Notes: a model not told the origin generated them from the sequence alone. Positions 36,501-49,460 are shown, counted from the stretch's first letter. The stretch is DNA of 64,000 nt from Silurus meridionalis (GCF_014805685.1 NC_060890.1:18621000-18684999), one strand, 5' to 3'. Made by a program: numbers and translations.

Positions 36501-39500
36501 CCTCCTTGTCTCGTTCACACTCTGCGCTACAGTTCCAAGAGGACGAGATTGATCAGTATCTGGCCAAGCAAGACGGCAAGATATACAGAAACAGGGATCC
36601 CCAGCTGTGAGTCTGCCTTTTGACCGCAGAGCGTTTTCTTTTCTTTCCTTTTTTTTTTCCTTTTTTTTTTTTTTTATCTAGGTTGCTTTTTTGTTCTCGG
36701 TTTGTGTGCGGTATAGATTTCGTTCAGTCTTTTCAGCTGTATGTGTGTGTATTTTTAGATGCCGGCATGGTCCCTTGGGGAAATGTGTTCACTGTGTACC
36801 CTTAGAGGTAAGACTGCGAATATTTTCCACCTCGAACGCTTGTTGGGGAGAATTTAATATTCGCCATTGCATAAGAAATTTGTCAGGGAACGATTTTGTC
36901 TTTTAAATGATATAAAAGCGTTAAAAGTGTATGGCGTTCAAATGTATTGGCCTCAAATATATAATTGTTCTTTAATTTTTATTTTACAGCCGTTTGATGA
37001 AGACTACCTGAATCATCTCGACCCACCTGTTAAACACATGTCGTTCCACGCCTACATCCGCAAGCTGACAGGTGGAGCAGACAAGTGAGTCTTTCTTTCG
37101 TTTTTTGTTATTATTATATTTTTGTTTTAAAGAGTTTGACTTTATTTGGGGAAAATAGATCATTTAGGTGCTCTGGAAGTCCTAAGAAAATACTACATAT
37201 TCTTTACTTGTACAATAAACCCATTCAAATGTAGGTATTATTCAAAATTTTACCTACTGCAACTTTTATCTCTCTTTCTTCTCAGAGGCAAGTTTGCAGC
37301 ACTGGAGAACATCAGCTGTAAGATCAAGTCAGGCTGTGAGGGCCATTCGCCCTGGCCTGAGGGCATCTGCACTAAGTGCCAGCCCAGTGCTATCACCCTC
37401 AACAGACAGGTACGATAATGCACAAGGTTTTTCAAGTCTGAGGAGCTGTAGAGCTTTGGAGTTTTTTTCTGGGCCAGAAAATGTGAAGAGAGTAATAAAA
37501 TGAAAAAAGAAAAAAGAAAACTCTAGCCTCAATCATTGCATGGCTATACTATGAATGCCAGTTCTTAACAATAAATAGTTATTTATTTTGTTGACAGAGT
37601 AGGATTTCATATGAAATGCTGGTTTAAGATTTTTCTATTTGATGCAGCCTTGTGCTAATCTCTGTTCTATTGTCTGGAATGATATTGGTTGTTATTTCCA
37701 TTGTATGTCCAGCATTTATGCTGTGTAAACATGCCCTTTCTACAGCAACAACCTGATCATACTTTGGCTTAGAGAGTGAAATTTCATGTTTCATGTTTTC
37801 TGGTTATCCTATAAGGTTTAATGTACAAGTATGGAGCTTTGAGAACGTCTTAAACAAAAAATAATTTTTATCACAGAAATACAGACATGTCGATAACATC
37901 ATGTTTGAGAACCACACCATCGCAGACCGCTTCTTGGACTTTTGGAGGAAGACAGGAAATCAGCGGATGGGATATCTGTATGGCCGCTACACAGAGCATA
38001 AAGATATTCCACTGGGAATCCGTGCTGAGGTGGCCGCTATTTATGAACCTCCACAGGTGAGCACTTTAAAGGGAAGGTTTCAAACGATAGTCGGGAAACG
38101 CGATCCAAGCGAATAGTAAATGCCTCTGTTTGTTACGTACTGTCATAGTTGCTTATCTGACTTGCAGCTTTCAAGTACACATTCAAGGCACTGACCTGAT
38201 TGTGTTGCATTTACATTATAAAGTGTGTGAGCAGATGAAAATAATGCTAAAAGAAAACAGTATTGTAAATAATGAAAAAATATTTTTTTTTATTTTATTT
38301 TACTTACCGTAATTTCCGGACTATTAAGCGCACCCAAATATAAGCCGCACCCACTGAATTTTACAAAGATTTTTATTTTGAACAAAAATAAGCCGCAGTG
38401 TCTACACTGAAACTAATGAACTTTACACAGGCTTTAATGAAAGACAGTGTCTGTTACACGGCTTGTATCTAAACAGTAGCCTACCAAGAAAGTCATTGTT
38501 CACTGTCTTCTTCCTTCCTTTCACAACAATTTCTCTCTGGAGTTTTTCTTTTGGCATTGTGCGTTTAAAAATCACCATCGGTGAATCTTTTCTCCCGATG
38601 CCGTGCAGCTCAGAACACAGGTGAAGTGCGTTTTTTAGCGTAACGAATGATTCGCATTTCCTGTAGACAGTCCGAGTGAGAGGCAGGTGAAACGTCAGAG
38701 GAACCTCATCCATATTTATGATGTGGTGCGGCCCGATTCAGTCAGAGCGCGTCTGATCTAATATAAAGAGTTTCATTGGTTCACCTGAACCCGTTCGGCA
38801 ATTTTATTGGTCTAATGTTATGGGGCTCAGTTTTTTTGGCTTGAAGTTTGTGAAACCGGGAAAAAGCCCAGGAAAAATCCATATATTAGCCGCTTTATTG
38901 TTTAAGCCGCGGGGTTCAAAGCAGGGGGAAAAAGTAGTGTCTTATAGTCTGGAAAATACGGTATACACTGGATGGCCAAAAGTATGTGGACAGGACATCA
39001 ATCTATATGTTGCTTTAAAGCACAGAATAGCATTACAATTTTCCTCAACTGGATCTCAAAGGTCTGGATCTCAGCAGAATTACTTAAAGACAGGGTTTGC
39101 CAAGGTTTAAAGTTGAGGAATTTAAGTGTGCTACACAGATTCCTGACTTCCACACCAGTTTCCAACACTTTTGGGATGACAGACGGTCTCTCACAGCCTC
39201 AATACTTAACATGACTAACACACTAAAATTCCCAGTCACACTCTGTGATTTATCCAGAACAGTGGATGTTAAAAAAAGTGCAGACTAAATCAGGAAACGT
39301 ACGATCAAAAAGCACACTTAAATGCATTGTTCGGTGTCCACATACTTTCGGACACACAGGAATACAACATCCTAATTGGCCATTTATTACATGAACAGTT
39401 TTGGCAAATTATAACATTATTTATGATGTATGCATGTGTATAGTATGCAATGTATGTTTCTTATATTTTTGGTACCAGATTGGTACTCAGAACAGTCTGG

Positions 39501-42500
39501 AGATTATTGATGACCCCAGAGCTGCAGCAGTGGAAGAGATCGCTGCTAAACTGGGCCTCTGTAAAGTAAGTCCCACGCACCCATGTTTAACATGTGTTTC
39601 TGTTCGCATGCTTGCCTCGTTTTTTTTTTAATTGGAGTTTTGGCACATGTTTATTTGCTCTTTTGCAATCGTTCGAGACTAGGCCTATTAATTGCTTCTC
39701 AGGTGTTTCTAATGTATAAATAATTAAGACATCAGTAAACGAAAAGGTCATTCTTGTTTTATTCTTCCAGCTGGGGTGGATCTTTACAGACCTATTGTCT
39801 GAGGATACAAGAATAGGCACAGTGCGGTACACGAGAAACAAGGTAAGAGGATGTGTCAAAAAAACAGAAGTGTGTACGAATATGCTTCAAGTACATGTGT
39901 ACGCTCATTTGTGTGTTTCCTGTACAGGACTCTTACTATTTGAGCGCAGAGGAGTGTATCACGGCCGGACATTTCCAGAACCGCAACCCCAATTCATGCC
40001 GGCTCTCTCCCGATGGCCACTTTGGATCAAAATTTGTCACAGTGGTTGCAACCGGTGTGTGATTTCTGACTTTTTACCATTACATTTGTTAAAGTTTTAA
40101 AGGCCAGCAGTGTGCTGCGATACGTTCACACATGGAGCGATCAGAGACCGTTCATTGTCTGAGAGTCGTCGACTGTTTACGGCTAGATGTTTAAGTTTGA
40201 TGGATTTGTTTACGTTTGGTGCAGAAAGTAAAAGGTGGAATAAAAACCTAATGTCGAAAGCGAAATGCTTATTGCGCCACCCACAGATACAATGTACTGG
40301 AATGAAATCTCTGCATGTGTGAATGTCGAATATGTCTTTGTGTGCATAAGGGAGGAGTGTGTATATCACAAAGTTATATCTTCGTGCTCTGATTTCATGA
40401 AAAGTTCTGCGACACAGTGGCAACGTCTTCACGCAAAGGCTTTTGTTAATCTAAAGAAATTTCATACAATACAAATTGGTGTGTACGTGAGAAGAGGTAT
40501 TTTAGTTGCATTTTTTTTTTTTTTACATTGATTATTGTTTTACTACTGCTACTGCTAATAATAATCTTAAACATTATATAATAATATTTAACATTCCCCA
40601 TCTCTAATTAGATATTCAATTTTGCCAGAATCATCTCTGTCTTGTCTATTCTGTGTATTTATTTTAGAGCTGATTTAATGAGATATTTGGCCGAAGGAGG
40701 AGAAGGAGAGGGGAAGATGTCTACAGAGACAGCAGGGAAAGGAGAAGTGTAGGAGAGTGGAGGTTTGGGTGGGTTCTTTAAATGTTGGTACTATGACTGG
40801 TACAGGGAGAGAGGTAGCTGATATGATAGAGAAGAGAAAAGTAGATATATTGTGTGTTCAGGAGACCAAGTGGAAAGGGATTAAGGCCAAGAACATTGGA
40901 GGTGGAGGTTTAAACTGTTCTATTATGGCATGGATGGAAAGAGAAATGGTGTAGGGGTGATTCTGAAGGAAGAGTAGAGTAAGAGTGTAGTGGAGGTGAA
41001 GAGAGTTTTTGATAGAGTGATGAATGTGAAGCTGGAAGTTAAAGGAGTGATGTAAAGGTCATCAGTGCATATAATCTGATATAATATTGATAATAATATA
41101 GAATAATAGAATGCAATTCTAGAGTGAGTTAAGTGAAGTGGTAGATGGTGTACCCAGGAATGAAAGATTAGTGATTGGGGCAGACTTTAATGGGCATGTA
41201 GGTGAAGGGAACAGAGGTGATGAGAAGGTGATGGGTAGGTATGGCATTAAAGAGAGGAATGTGGAAGGGCAGATGGTGGTAGATTTTGTGAAAATGGCAG
41301 TAGTAGATACTTATTTTAAGAAGAGGAGGAGCATAGTTTGACATAGTAAGAGTAGAGGAAGGTGCACACAGGTGGACTTTGTTCTACGCGGGAGATCTTA
41401 AAGAGGTGGTCTGTGGGATGGCATTGGAGGTAAAAGAAAAGGAGGAGAGTGAGGACTGGAAAAAGAATGAGATAGTGAAAGACTGTTGTGTGAGTTTCAT
41501 TGAAGAGGTCAGACAGGGGCTCGGTGGTGGTGAACAGGTGCTGGATGATTGGGCAACTGCTGCAGAAGTGATAAGGGAGACAGCTAGAAAGGTACTTGGT
41601 GTGACATCTGGAAATAGAAAGGAAGACAAAGAGACATGGTGGTGAATTGAGGGAGTGCAGGAAAGCATAAGGAAAAAGAGGTTCACAAAAGCGAATTGGG
41701 ATCGGCAGAGAGATGCGAAAAGTAGACAGGAGCACAAGGAGATGTGGCAGCGGGTAAAGGCAAAAGCCAAGGAAAAGGCATATGAGGATTTGTACTGATT
41801 GGCCAGGCAGAGGGAATGAGCTGGGAAGGATGTGGCATTTACTAAAAGACAGGAGGTGGAGCTGGAGGTAGCAGAGCTGAAGATGCTGAGATTTTCATGG
41901 ATGGACAGGATTAGACACTAGTTTATTAGAGGGACCACGCATGTAGGACGTTTTGGAGACATGGTGAGGGAGGCATGGTTGAGATGGTTTGGACATGTGC
42001 AGAGAAGGGACACCGGTATAGGAGTATATCAGTAGATATATTGGTAAGAGAATGCTGAAGATGGAGCTGCCAGGAAGGAGGAAAAGAGGAAGATTAAGGA
42101 GGAGGTTTATGAATGTGGTGAGGGAGGACATGCAGGTAGTTGGTTTAAAAGACACAGATGTAAAGGGACAGAGTGGTATGGAGATGGTTGATCCACTGTG
42201 TCGACCCCTAATGGGGGCAGACCAAAGACGAAGAAGTAGTTAATGAAGAGATTTTATTAAGAAGTCTAAATGCTGACAGCTTGCAGAGCCTAAGATGTTT
42301 TTTTTTTTTAAAGCAACACTGCTGTTATTGTTTAAAAAAGCAACAGTCCAATGAAACTGAACTAAATAGACCTGCGCTTGCCAAGGTCTAAAACGTGTAT
42401 ATGCATGTGTGTGTTTGTGCAGGTGGTCCTGATAACCAGGTACATTTTGAGGGCTACCAAGTTTCTAACCAGTGCATGGCCTTGGTGAGAGACGAGTGCC

Positions 42501-45500
42501 TGCTGCCCTGCAGAGATGCCCCTGAACTCGGCTACGCCAAAGAGTCAAGCAGTGAGAAATACATCCCTGACGTCTTCTATAAGGTACATGCGCACATGCT
42601 CCCACTTACAGATCATTGAGGAGTGCATGCGCATAAACAACACACTGAGAGCCTTTTCTGTCTGGGGTCAAGTGTTTCCAATTAATCTACCGTTTTCCTC
42701 ATTTATTGTTTTGTATCAAAGGATATTCTGTATAAAAAGTCCCACCTTTCCCAATGCGTGTGCAAAAACAAAACTCTAGAGATTAAAGGTTATAAGTCTG
42801 GTGAAATCCGAAGGAAACATGTAAGAGCCTGACATGCTTTGACTTGCAAATGATTGCTTTTATTGTTCGATTGTAATCGAGCACAGCACAGGTGAGATAT
42901 AGTTTATTATAACAGTGGTTTGAATGGAGCCCTTTTGAATATTTTGCTGCACATTTGGGTTTAAAGACAAGCCAGACTGATAGATCTGACCATTCTAAGC
43001 TTGGTATGAACCTGAAATTTGAAGCAGAATAGTTTGGGGGAAAGTTTTCATTTCTCTGCATGTTGTGAAAAGTTTGTGTCAGTCTGCATGTGAGCTGATG
43101 GGTCTTAAAACAACCAATTTCTTTCAACCTCCCAAATTCAAATACAAGATGAATGGGACCTGCAAAAAAACAGTAAATTGTATAAAATAAAACCTAGTAC
43201 TAAATCAAGGCATGACCGATGTGTCTACACTACTGCTGACTTGGCCACTCGAGGTTTACTCATAGGTTTCTACTGATGGGTGAAGCTCCTTGCTTATGTC
43301 TCTCATGTGAAGTTCCCTTAACTATTTAACACATCTTGTTGCACTGTAACTTTTACGATACGGCTGAAAAACGATTTTACTCAGAAACATGTTTATGAGG
43401 GATTTTTTTATAATGTATCACCAGAATGTGTTTTAAGTTTTTTGTCTCATTGTGAAGCTGGAATTTCTTATATAGTAATTTAAATGTAATGGATTTAATG
43501 ATAACCCATGTCTGTCATGTTCAGAGACTTGATGATAACATGATGTTAAAGCTTCATAAACCAAACCCAGATTCAAATATTTTCTTTGTTTTTTTTTATC
43601 TTCAATTTTTCTTGTGTTTATTTTTGATCTAGGATAAAGATAAATTTGGAAACGACATCACTTACTTGGCCCGTCCTCTACCAGTGGAGTACCTAATTAT
43701 TGACGTGAGTAACGTTCCCTTTTTTGAATCCGCCCAGACGTTTAAAGTAGTTAAGGATCACAAAAGCATAAGATTCCTTTGTGAATTTTGGACATCTATT
43801 ACACGTTTCATCCACATTTATCGTTACAATAACCTTCATTATTCTGGGAAGATGTTCCACTAGATTTTGGAGTGTGCTTGTAAAGATTTATCATCAGCCA
43901 TAAGGGTGTGAGGTAAAGGCAGGCACTGATGAACGGTGAGGAGGCTTTGGATGCACTCAGTGTTCGAAATGGTTGAGGTCAGAGCTCTATAGCAGACCAC
44001 CGAAGATTTTTCACTCCATCCCATTTAAACCATATCTTAATGGAGCTGCCTTTGCGCACAGGGGCGCTGGCATGAGAGGAGAAGAGGTTTGGGCCTCCAA
44101 GTTCAAATGAAAATGTAATTCTACAGCATCCAGCCACATCCTATATGAATGCGTTTCTCCATCTTTGTGGTAACAGTTTGGTGAAGAACCACATATGGCT
44201 GTTTTTTTGTGCATAATCATGTATTTTCTTTTCAATTGTCTGGTCTTGGTCATGACTTGGTACGAAGAACTTGTGACCTCACGATTGTATTTGATGTCAC
44301 CAAGCATCACTGTGGTCATTTTTGTGTTCATTGAGTTTGAGATCCACAGAGTTTGAAATTGTGTAATTGATTTATTATCTCACTGTTTGTATACGGTAGG
44401 CTATGAAATGTTTATTTTCATATAAATATAATTTTCCTGTCTTTTAAAGGGTTTATTTTGTAGATTTGCTTGAATTTAAAAGATGTATTTAATTAATTAA
44501 TTTATTTTTATAACAGATCACCACCACTTTTCCTAAAGACCCCGTGTTCACCTTTTCCTCCACGCTTCGCTTCTCCATTGAGAACAGAGAGTCATTGGGA
44601 GAAACACAGGTAACCACATGCACAACTTAGAAACATCATCCTAACTGAGAACTAGCAAACATTTCCCTCATTCATTTTCTGTAAAACATTGATTTTTTTT
44701 TTGTCTCTTAATATTATGCTCACTTAAGTTATTGAACAGTTATATATGATTCTTCTTTTAAACTTTTGCTACAATATTGGAAGCGGGCAATGTGAGGCCC
44801 CTTGATTTGTATTACTCCGAATGTTACTGTAATGTTAAGTAAATATAATAGTTAAAACAGTCCATTTTTATTCACTAAACTCAAAATACACACACTAATC
44901 ATTTTAATATTTTATGTTTGTGATCACCAGGACTTCCACAGTTTAGCTACATATCTCTCCCAGAGCACTTCCTCCTCATCTTTTTTGAACATCGTTTCTG
45001 ACTTCCACCTGCTCGTCTTTCTAGTCACTAATGACGTCATGTCTTTGCGAGTAAGTTCTGCAGATTACACTCACACACTTTAAATCATTCCATATGCAAT
45101 ACATTTGGTTGTTAAATATCTATTATTATATCATAAGATGTATTATTTTATTTGCTGCACTGTGACACCATTTGTAATGTCAGTCAATTAATTAATCTGA
45201 CAGTCATTAATCCTAAGGATTAGCCACTTGCACTACTGAGTGTCAGTCATTTGCTAAACAGTAACAAGTGTTTTGGATATCGCATTCATTTCTGTTCTTT
45301 TTGATAGTGCTGAAGCTACACATGTATACGTAGTTAGTGCTGGTCTTTTGGGATGGCTCGCTAATTTTCTAAGCCACGGGGTAACAGGAATTCAATTGTG
45401 CTTTGTTTTATTTCTTTCCTACTTACAGGACAGTATTGGGTTGTTACTGGATGCAGTGAAAACCTCAAATGAGGAGCTGGCACAGACCTGGAAGAAATCT

Positions 45501-46426
45501 GAGCAGTGGGCTACAATCGAGCAACTCTGTAGTAAGTGACTGTTCAGTTTGTTTTTGATATTTGGGAAGATTTTAAATAATTAGTGTCGTATGCTTGTGC
45601 TGTGAAAAATAGTGCTATATTTCAGTTCATTTCATTTTTATTTGTGTAGCGCTTTTGTACAATGGACATTGTCTCAAAGCAGCTTTACACATATAGTGTT
45701 TTTTTAGGTGAGAAATGAAATAAAGATTTACTGAAATAGACCTTATAAAACACCCTGTGGTTTAGAGTGAAAGAGTTTCTTTGACACTTTGTACAGCAAA
45801 AGCATTGAAAGAATCTTAGGATCCCGTGTCCTTATACAGAATCATTTTCCTCTTAAGAAATCCCAGATCAGTTTATTGTCTTCGATTATTTAAAGCAAAG
45901 AAACAAGTAAATATATAATACGTTTCATATTGCAACTTGTTTATTTATTACGCATAAACCAAATGGAAGACAGAGGTTCTGTTAGATTTACAGATGTTTC
46001 AGAAACACAGATTTTTCTTTGTATTTAACCAAAGAAAAGACACCAACATGAAGAAAGAAATAGAGTTCAACCGATTTCAACCGATTTCATCGACCTCTAG
46101 AAAGAAATGTATATTAAAAAGCCATAAAAGCTCATTAAATTAATAAATCCTGTATGTTGAATATTTTGATACGCAATTAATGAAACAGAGATTTCTTTTC
46201 CAGATAAAAAGTGTTTAAAAGTGTTCCATGTTTTCATTATTTTACATTGTTGCATTTGTTTTTCACAGGCACAGTAGGAGGGCAGCAGGGAGGCTCTCTT
46301 GACTATGCTATGGGTGGCCCATCTATCCCAGCATCCTCCTCTGCCATGTGGTCCTGCCTCCACTGCACCTTCATGAACCAGCCAGGCACGGAGCACTGCG
46401 AGATGTGCAGCCTGCCCCGTAGTTAA
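30551..46426 (+). CDS. nploc4: nploc4: nuclear protein localization 4 homolog, p97/VCP-UFD1 cofactor, 617 aa
   Basis: NPL4 pairs with UFD1 on the p97/VCP ATPase and delivers ubiquitinated substrates in ER-associated and nuclear degradation. Coding exons: 30551-30565, 33404-33484, 36023-36132, 36400-36606, 36759-36807, 36990-37084, 37286-37409, 37877-38056, 39479-39565, 39771-39842, 39928-40054, 42423-42583, 43633-43704, 44517-44609, 44931-45050, 45429-45531, 46269-46426. All phases agree and give 617 codons plus stop (human about 608). Domains: UBX-like fold about 1-80 ([12 protein letters not shown] start); NPL4 zinc-finger region about 105-225 with [12 protein letters not shown] (about 139-151) and [15 protein letters not shown] (about 203-217); MPN-like core about 226-530 ([10 protein letters not shown]); C-terminal NZF finger 592-617 with Cys595, 598, 609 and 612 and the ubiquitin-contacting Thr-Phe at 599-600. 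A polyadenylation signal ATTAAA lies at 47105. No break seen. Confidence 0.97.
32175..32675 (+). mobile_element. Tc1-like element, internally deleted, in nploc4 intron 1
   Basis: The left end carries ACACAGACCAGTCATAACAT and the right end its diverged inverse (ATGGTCATAATTTTCTGCCTGATCAGTGTGT). Between them the + strand encodes the N-terminal DNA-binding part of a Tc1-type transposase: [11 protein letters not shown], then a frameshifted [18 protein letters not shown] (normally CSRSAVVSIYQKW) and APVAQ-like residues. The catalytic half is deleted. Just downstream, a short duplicated block repeats the CTGCCTGATCAGTGTGTTTTA end. Confidence 0.85.
33660..34960. promoter_or_regulatory. Candidate conserved noncoding/regulatory block in nploc4 intron 2
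   Basis: Compared with the AT-rich repeat-laden surroundings, this stretch has higher complexity, more CpG and no recognisable transposon or microsatellite, yet no coding exon. It holds clusters of homeodomain- and POU-type motifs: AATTTGCAT near 34421, GTTAATTACATCA near 34444, TGGATTAAGC near 34798, ACCCATTAATG near 34911. This texture is common in developmental enhancers. It is suggestive only. Confidence 0.3.
35164..35350. repeat. 32-bp minisatellite, about 5-6 units, in nploc4 intron 2
   Basis: The unit reads CAGGTCATTCAGCATCTCAA + CCTACCAAACAG. Unit starts lie at 35184, 35218, 35250, 35282 and 35314; spacing is 34 for the first (CGCG variant) and 32 for the rest. Flanking partial copies occur at both ends. 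It is open in several frames by chance because the unit lacks stops. Confidence 0.95.
38305..38963 (-). mobile_element. Tigger/pogo DNA transposon, internally deleted, in nploc4 intron 8
   Basis: The ends are inverted repeats: left TACCGTAATTTCCGGACTAT and right (as reverse complement) TACCGTATTTTCCAGACTAT, each starting at TA. On the minus strand, 38713-38423 encodes [16 protein letters not shown] and, further on, [20 protein letters not shown], the DDE region of a Tigger/pogo (CENP-B-like) transposase. Most of the transposase is missing. In total about 659 bp remains. Confidence 0.9.
38964..39364. mobile_element. Tc1-like non-autonomous element abutting the Tigger copy
   Basis: The left end, TACACTGGATGGCCAAAAGT, starts directly after the terminal TA of the Tigger element. 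The right end, GTCCACATACTTTCGGACAC, is its inverted counterpart and ends near TA at 39363-39364. About 400 bp, with remnants of transposase-like sequence (AGGTTTAAAGTTGAGGAATT). Related ends occur at 51307 and 47994. Confidence 0.8.
40680..42243 (+). mobile_element. RTE-type LINE with its reverse transcriptase deleted, in nploc4 intron 11
   Basis: An endonuclease domain is readable: [40 protein letters not shown] and [20 protein letters not shown] (40757-41340). A connecting region follows ([18 protein letters not shown], 41379-41645). Then, without any RT palm, the C-terminal block appears ([34 protein letters not shown], 41960-42150). It ends with the tail TCGACCCCTAATGGGGGCAG. Several stops and frameshifts are present. 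Confidence 0.9.
43820..44340 (-). mobile_element. Tc1-like transposase remnant in nploc4 intron 13
   Basis: Similar in layout to the remnant at 9030-9775: CTGGGAAGATGTTCCACTAG, then GGGTGTGAGGTAAAGGCAGG. On the minus strand the weak pattern [18 protein letters not shown] corresponds to QHDCAPVHKARSIKTWL of intact relatives. Highly diverged. Confidence 0.65.
45620..45710. repeat. Second copy of the GCGCTTTT...AACAATG dispersed repeat
   Basis: Contains TTTATTTGTGTAGCGCTTTT and CAAAGCAGCTTTACACATAT, matching the block at 10301-10560, but shorter. It lies in nploc4 intron 16. Confidence 0.6.
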
Positions 46427-47120
46427 AAATAAAAACACCGCCACCTGGGCAGACAGCAGCAGGAGTGGACTTCAAAATGTTCTCAGAGGCCCTCCCCTTA
46501 TACACACATTCCCCACCTCTTCATCAGAACTCCGCCCACTTTATCACTGCCTGTCCAGGGTTGCTAAGCGAATACAACTGGTGTGCTCGGATACATGTCC
46601 AAAGCTAACGATGATTGTGTTCCGTTAGCCTCTTTGCTGTGGCCACAAGGCATGCTGGGATTGATTTAGGTAAAGCACTAGGCCAAGGTTTCTTTCGCGC
46701 TCTGTTCCAAAACAAGCTGACGTCATTGTTGCGGACTTTGCTAAATCCAATTTGTTTTTTTGAAAATTAAAATTTCCTCCCCTCACCTTTAATTCTCACA
46801 GCCTGGAGATGTGTTGTGTAAATAATAAGCAGACTGATATTGATACTGATGCTCTTATTTAATTTCAGTGAGGCTTTTTTCTTTTTTGGAACCATAGTTA
46901 TATGTATATTGATTGAATTTAATACAATTCTGTTTTCCAAAGAAAAGGAAAAAAAACTAAACAAAAAGTCCTATCATGCTGAATAAGCACTTGTGGCTTT
47001 TCACAAAACAAGATGCACACTGCAACACACATGAAACTGTCCAGATCATTGGATCCTTCAACTCACCGTTACGGCTTTTTCTTGAGTTTTAATTGAGACT
47101 CCCTATTAAAGGTTGCACAA
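46427..47120 (+). other. nploc4: nploc4 3' untranslated region (predicted)
   Basis: Non-coding sequence follows the stop up to the ATTAAA hexamer at 47105-47110. No competing gene was seen. Confidence 0.5.
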
Positions 47121-47488
47121 GCCTTTTTCTCAATCATTACCTGCTCTTTTTCTTTAATTTTATGTGCTTTTATTAGCTCCCTTTGAGGATAGTAGTCACT
47201 TGGGTCTGATTTTGTTATGGTATATTTTACGTTGGTGAAATTTCAGCTCCTCCTAAAGCCCGTGACTGGGTTCTTTGCTCTCAGAGTAGTTCATTTAACT
47301 TTTAATAAGGTCCACAACATCTGGAATGATCTAGCAGTCTCAGATTAATCATAAAACAATCTGGAAAGAACGCAGTTCAGCACGCCTCAAACCTGGAAAT
47401 GCTGCAAGGTCTTGAGATTACTTATACACATCTGGCCCAATGTGTCCCATACCTGGGTAAAGCAAATCCTGATACAAAGCAGAGAGAG

Positions 47489-47592
<104 letters not shown>

Positions 47593-47993
47593 AACGCCTA
47601 CAAAGACATTTAATGTTTTGTTTATAGGGATGTAACCAGGTAAGAATGCATTTATTCAGATTGAACATATTGGTTATATGTTCTAAAGGCACACAAAAAT
47701 ATACTTTTTCTTTGAGGAAAGGTATTGTCAGAAAGGTATGACGAGACATCTGGATGAGATTAGACTCAAACAAGAGTCTGTGGAGGTAAAAAAAAAAAAA
47801 AGTTACATAAGCCAGAGGTTTATACTTTAATGCAGGTATTGTAAGATCTCATTCATTAATGTCAATCAAGAAGTAGTTACCTGGTTATAATGGTATGTTT
47901 AAAGGTTAATAATATAATTGTATTTTGGAAAATGGAATCAGTAAAGTTACTTGGAAATTATTGCGGGTGGCTACGTAAAATACGTGAGTAACA

Positions 47994-48046
47994 TACACTA
48001 TATTGCCAAAAGTCAGGTGTCCCAACACTTTTGTCCATATAATGTA
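47994..48046. mobile_element. 53-bp palindrome: two Tc1-type terminal repeats fused head to head
   Basis: TACACTATATTGCCAAAAGT is followed after a few bases by GTGTCCCAACACTTTTGTCC and ATATAATGTA. The right half is the inverted copy of the left, both ending in TA. The whole interior of the transposon is gone. Confidence 0.85.
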
Positions 48047-48475
48047 GTCCTGCACACGTTCTAATTTCTAATGTTGAATTGAAAATATAAAATTGTGTTT
48101 TCACCCTTGCAAAAAGAGTACCCGCATAAAAATCTTGTAACTATTAATCTACTATATGGAAAGATGAATTTCTTTTCACATTATTTCACACTTATTTTAG
48201 GTATCAGTTTCTTTATATGGATCTCCTTTAGATTAAGCTTCAGTTAGGAAGCAGAACTGGTAATGAAAAAAAATCCAGTCACAATATTCCCGTGTGTAAT
48301 TCAATGAATAAACATACACAGGTATCTTACCTTGGATTGACGGATTTGATACCTAATAATCTCTTGGATCCTCAAGGTTTATTATAGGCAGGTGTTAGAA
48401 AGGTAAAGATTTGTGACCAACTTTAGTATTGACTTTAAAACCCAGATGGTACGTGTAATTAAGATAACCTGAGAG

Positions 48476-48477
<2 letters not shown>

Positions 48478-48516
<39 letters not shown>
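48478..48516. repeat. (CA)n microsatellite
   Basis: Pure CA dinucleotides between nploc4 and the secreted-protein gene. Confidence 0.97.
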
Positions 48517-48520
<4 letters not shown>

Positions 48521-49124
48521 AACCTCAACAAGGCTTGCTAATTGTACGTCGTTTTGTTGATTATCCAGTATATTTGTATATTATTCAGCCATAGTGTATG
48601 ATTTAACTGTCGTCCATCACCGAGCATGTGAGGTGTGCAGGCATGGCTACATGTTTGCTTGTATTTGCTCGAGATAGCTTTTCCTGCTGAGATGAGCCTA
48701 CATGGATTATCTACCATGCAAGGATTTTTCGTCGGTTTCTCCAGACCCCAGATGTGCTGCAGATGATGTCCAGGAATGCTGCAATTGAGGTGAGATGTCA
48801 AGATGATACACAACCTGCAGTTCAGAGACAACATTCATAGTCGTGTTTGCTTTTGTTGTTAGACTTCACACGTATTGTTTTAAGAACAGACTTATTCAGA
48901 TCTGTTTTTGTTTGATGATGTGACTAACTTGTCTGTGATGTTGAGCATAATTAAGGCAATAACCTCTTATGGTCCCTGCTTTAACAGTTCTCAGTCAGTG
49001 TTAGTGGAAGAGGTACAGGATCGGTATAATGTACACTATGAGCAGTTTATTCTGAAAATGAGAATGAATTTAGTGCAGAATTTGGATTTATTCATCTGTC
49101 TTTTAGGATTCACTGAAACATGAC

Positions 49125-49274
49125 TCCACCCTTCTCTTCATGAAGTCCCCAAGGGATTATATATATAAGGGGTGGGATTATAGTCTTGACAGACAGATAT
49201 AAATGGCAGAAGGATTGTGGTTTGGAGCTATTAATAGTTCTTAGTAATTGTTTTTGTTTTATTAAATTATTTGC
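49125..49274 (+). promoter_or_regulatory. TATA promoter and untranslated exon 1 of the unrecognised secreted-protein gene
   Basis: A TATA box (ATTATATATATAAGG, about 49156-49170) sits in a compact promoter with a GGGGTGGG box just after it. A likely first exon ends at 49274 with TTGCAG then GTAAGC. No ATG in it leads into the downstream coding frame. Confidence 0.5.
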
Positions 49275-49460
49275 AGGTAAGCAAATACATTTGATTTAAT
49301 TCTTAATTTTAACAATGTGTGTGTGTTGTTTGAGATTTATGATTATGTAGAGTGTGTAATCGTTTTTTATTTTACACTTTTTATTCAAAAATTATTCTTA
49401 TATACAAGAAAAAGGATTTTACATCATTGTATTTATTTTACAGGGTCAATGAGTGTTAAA

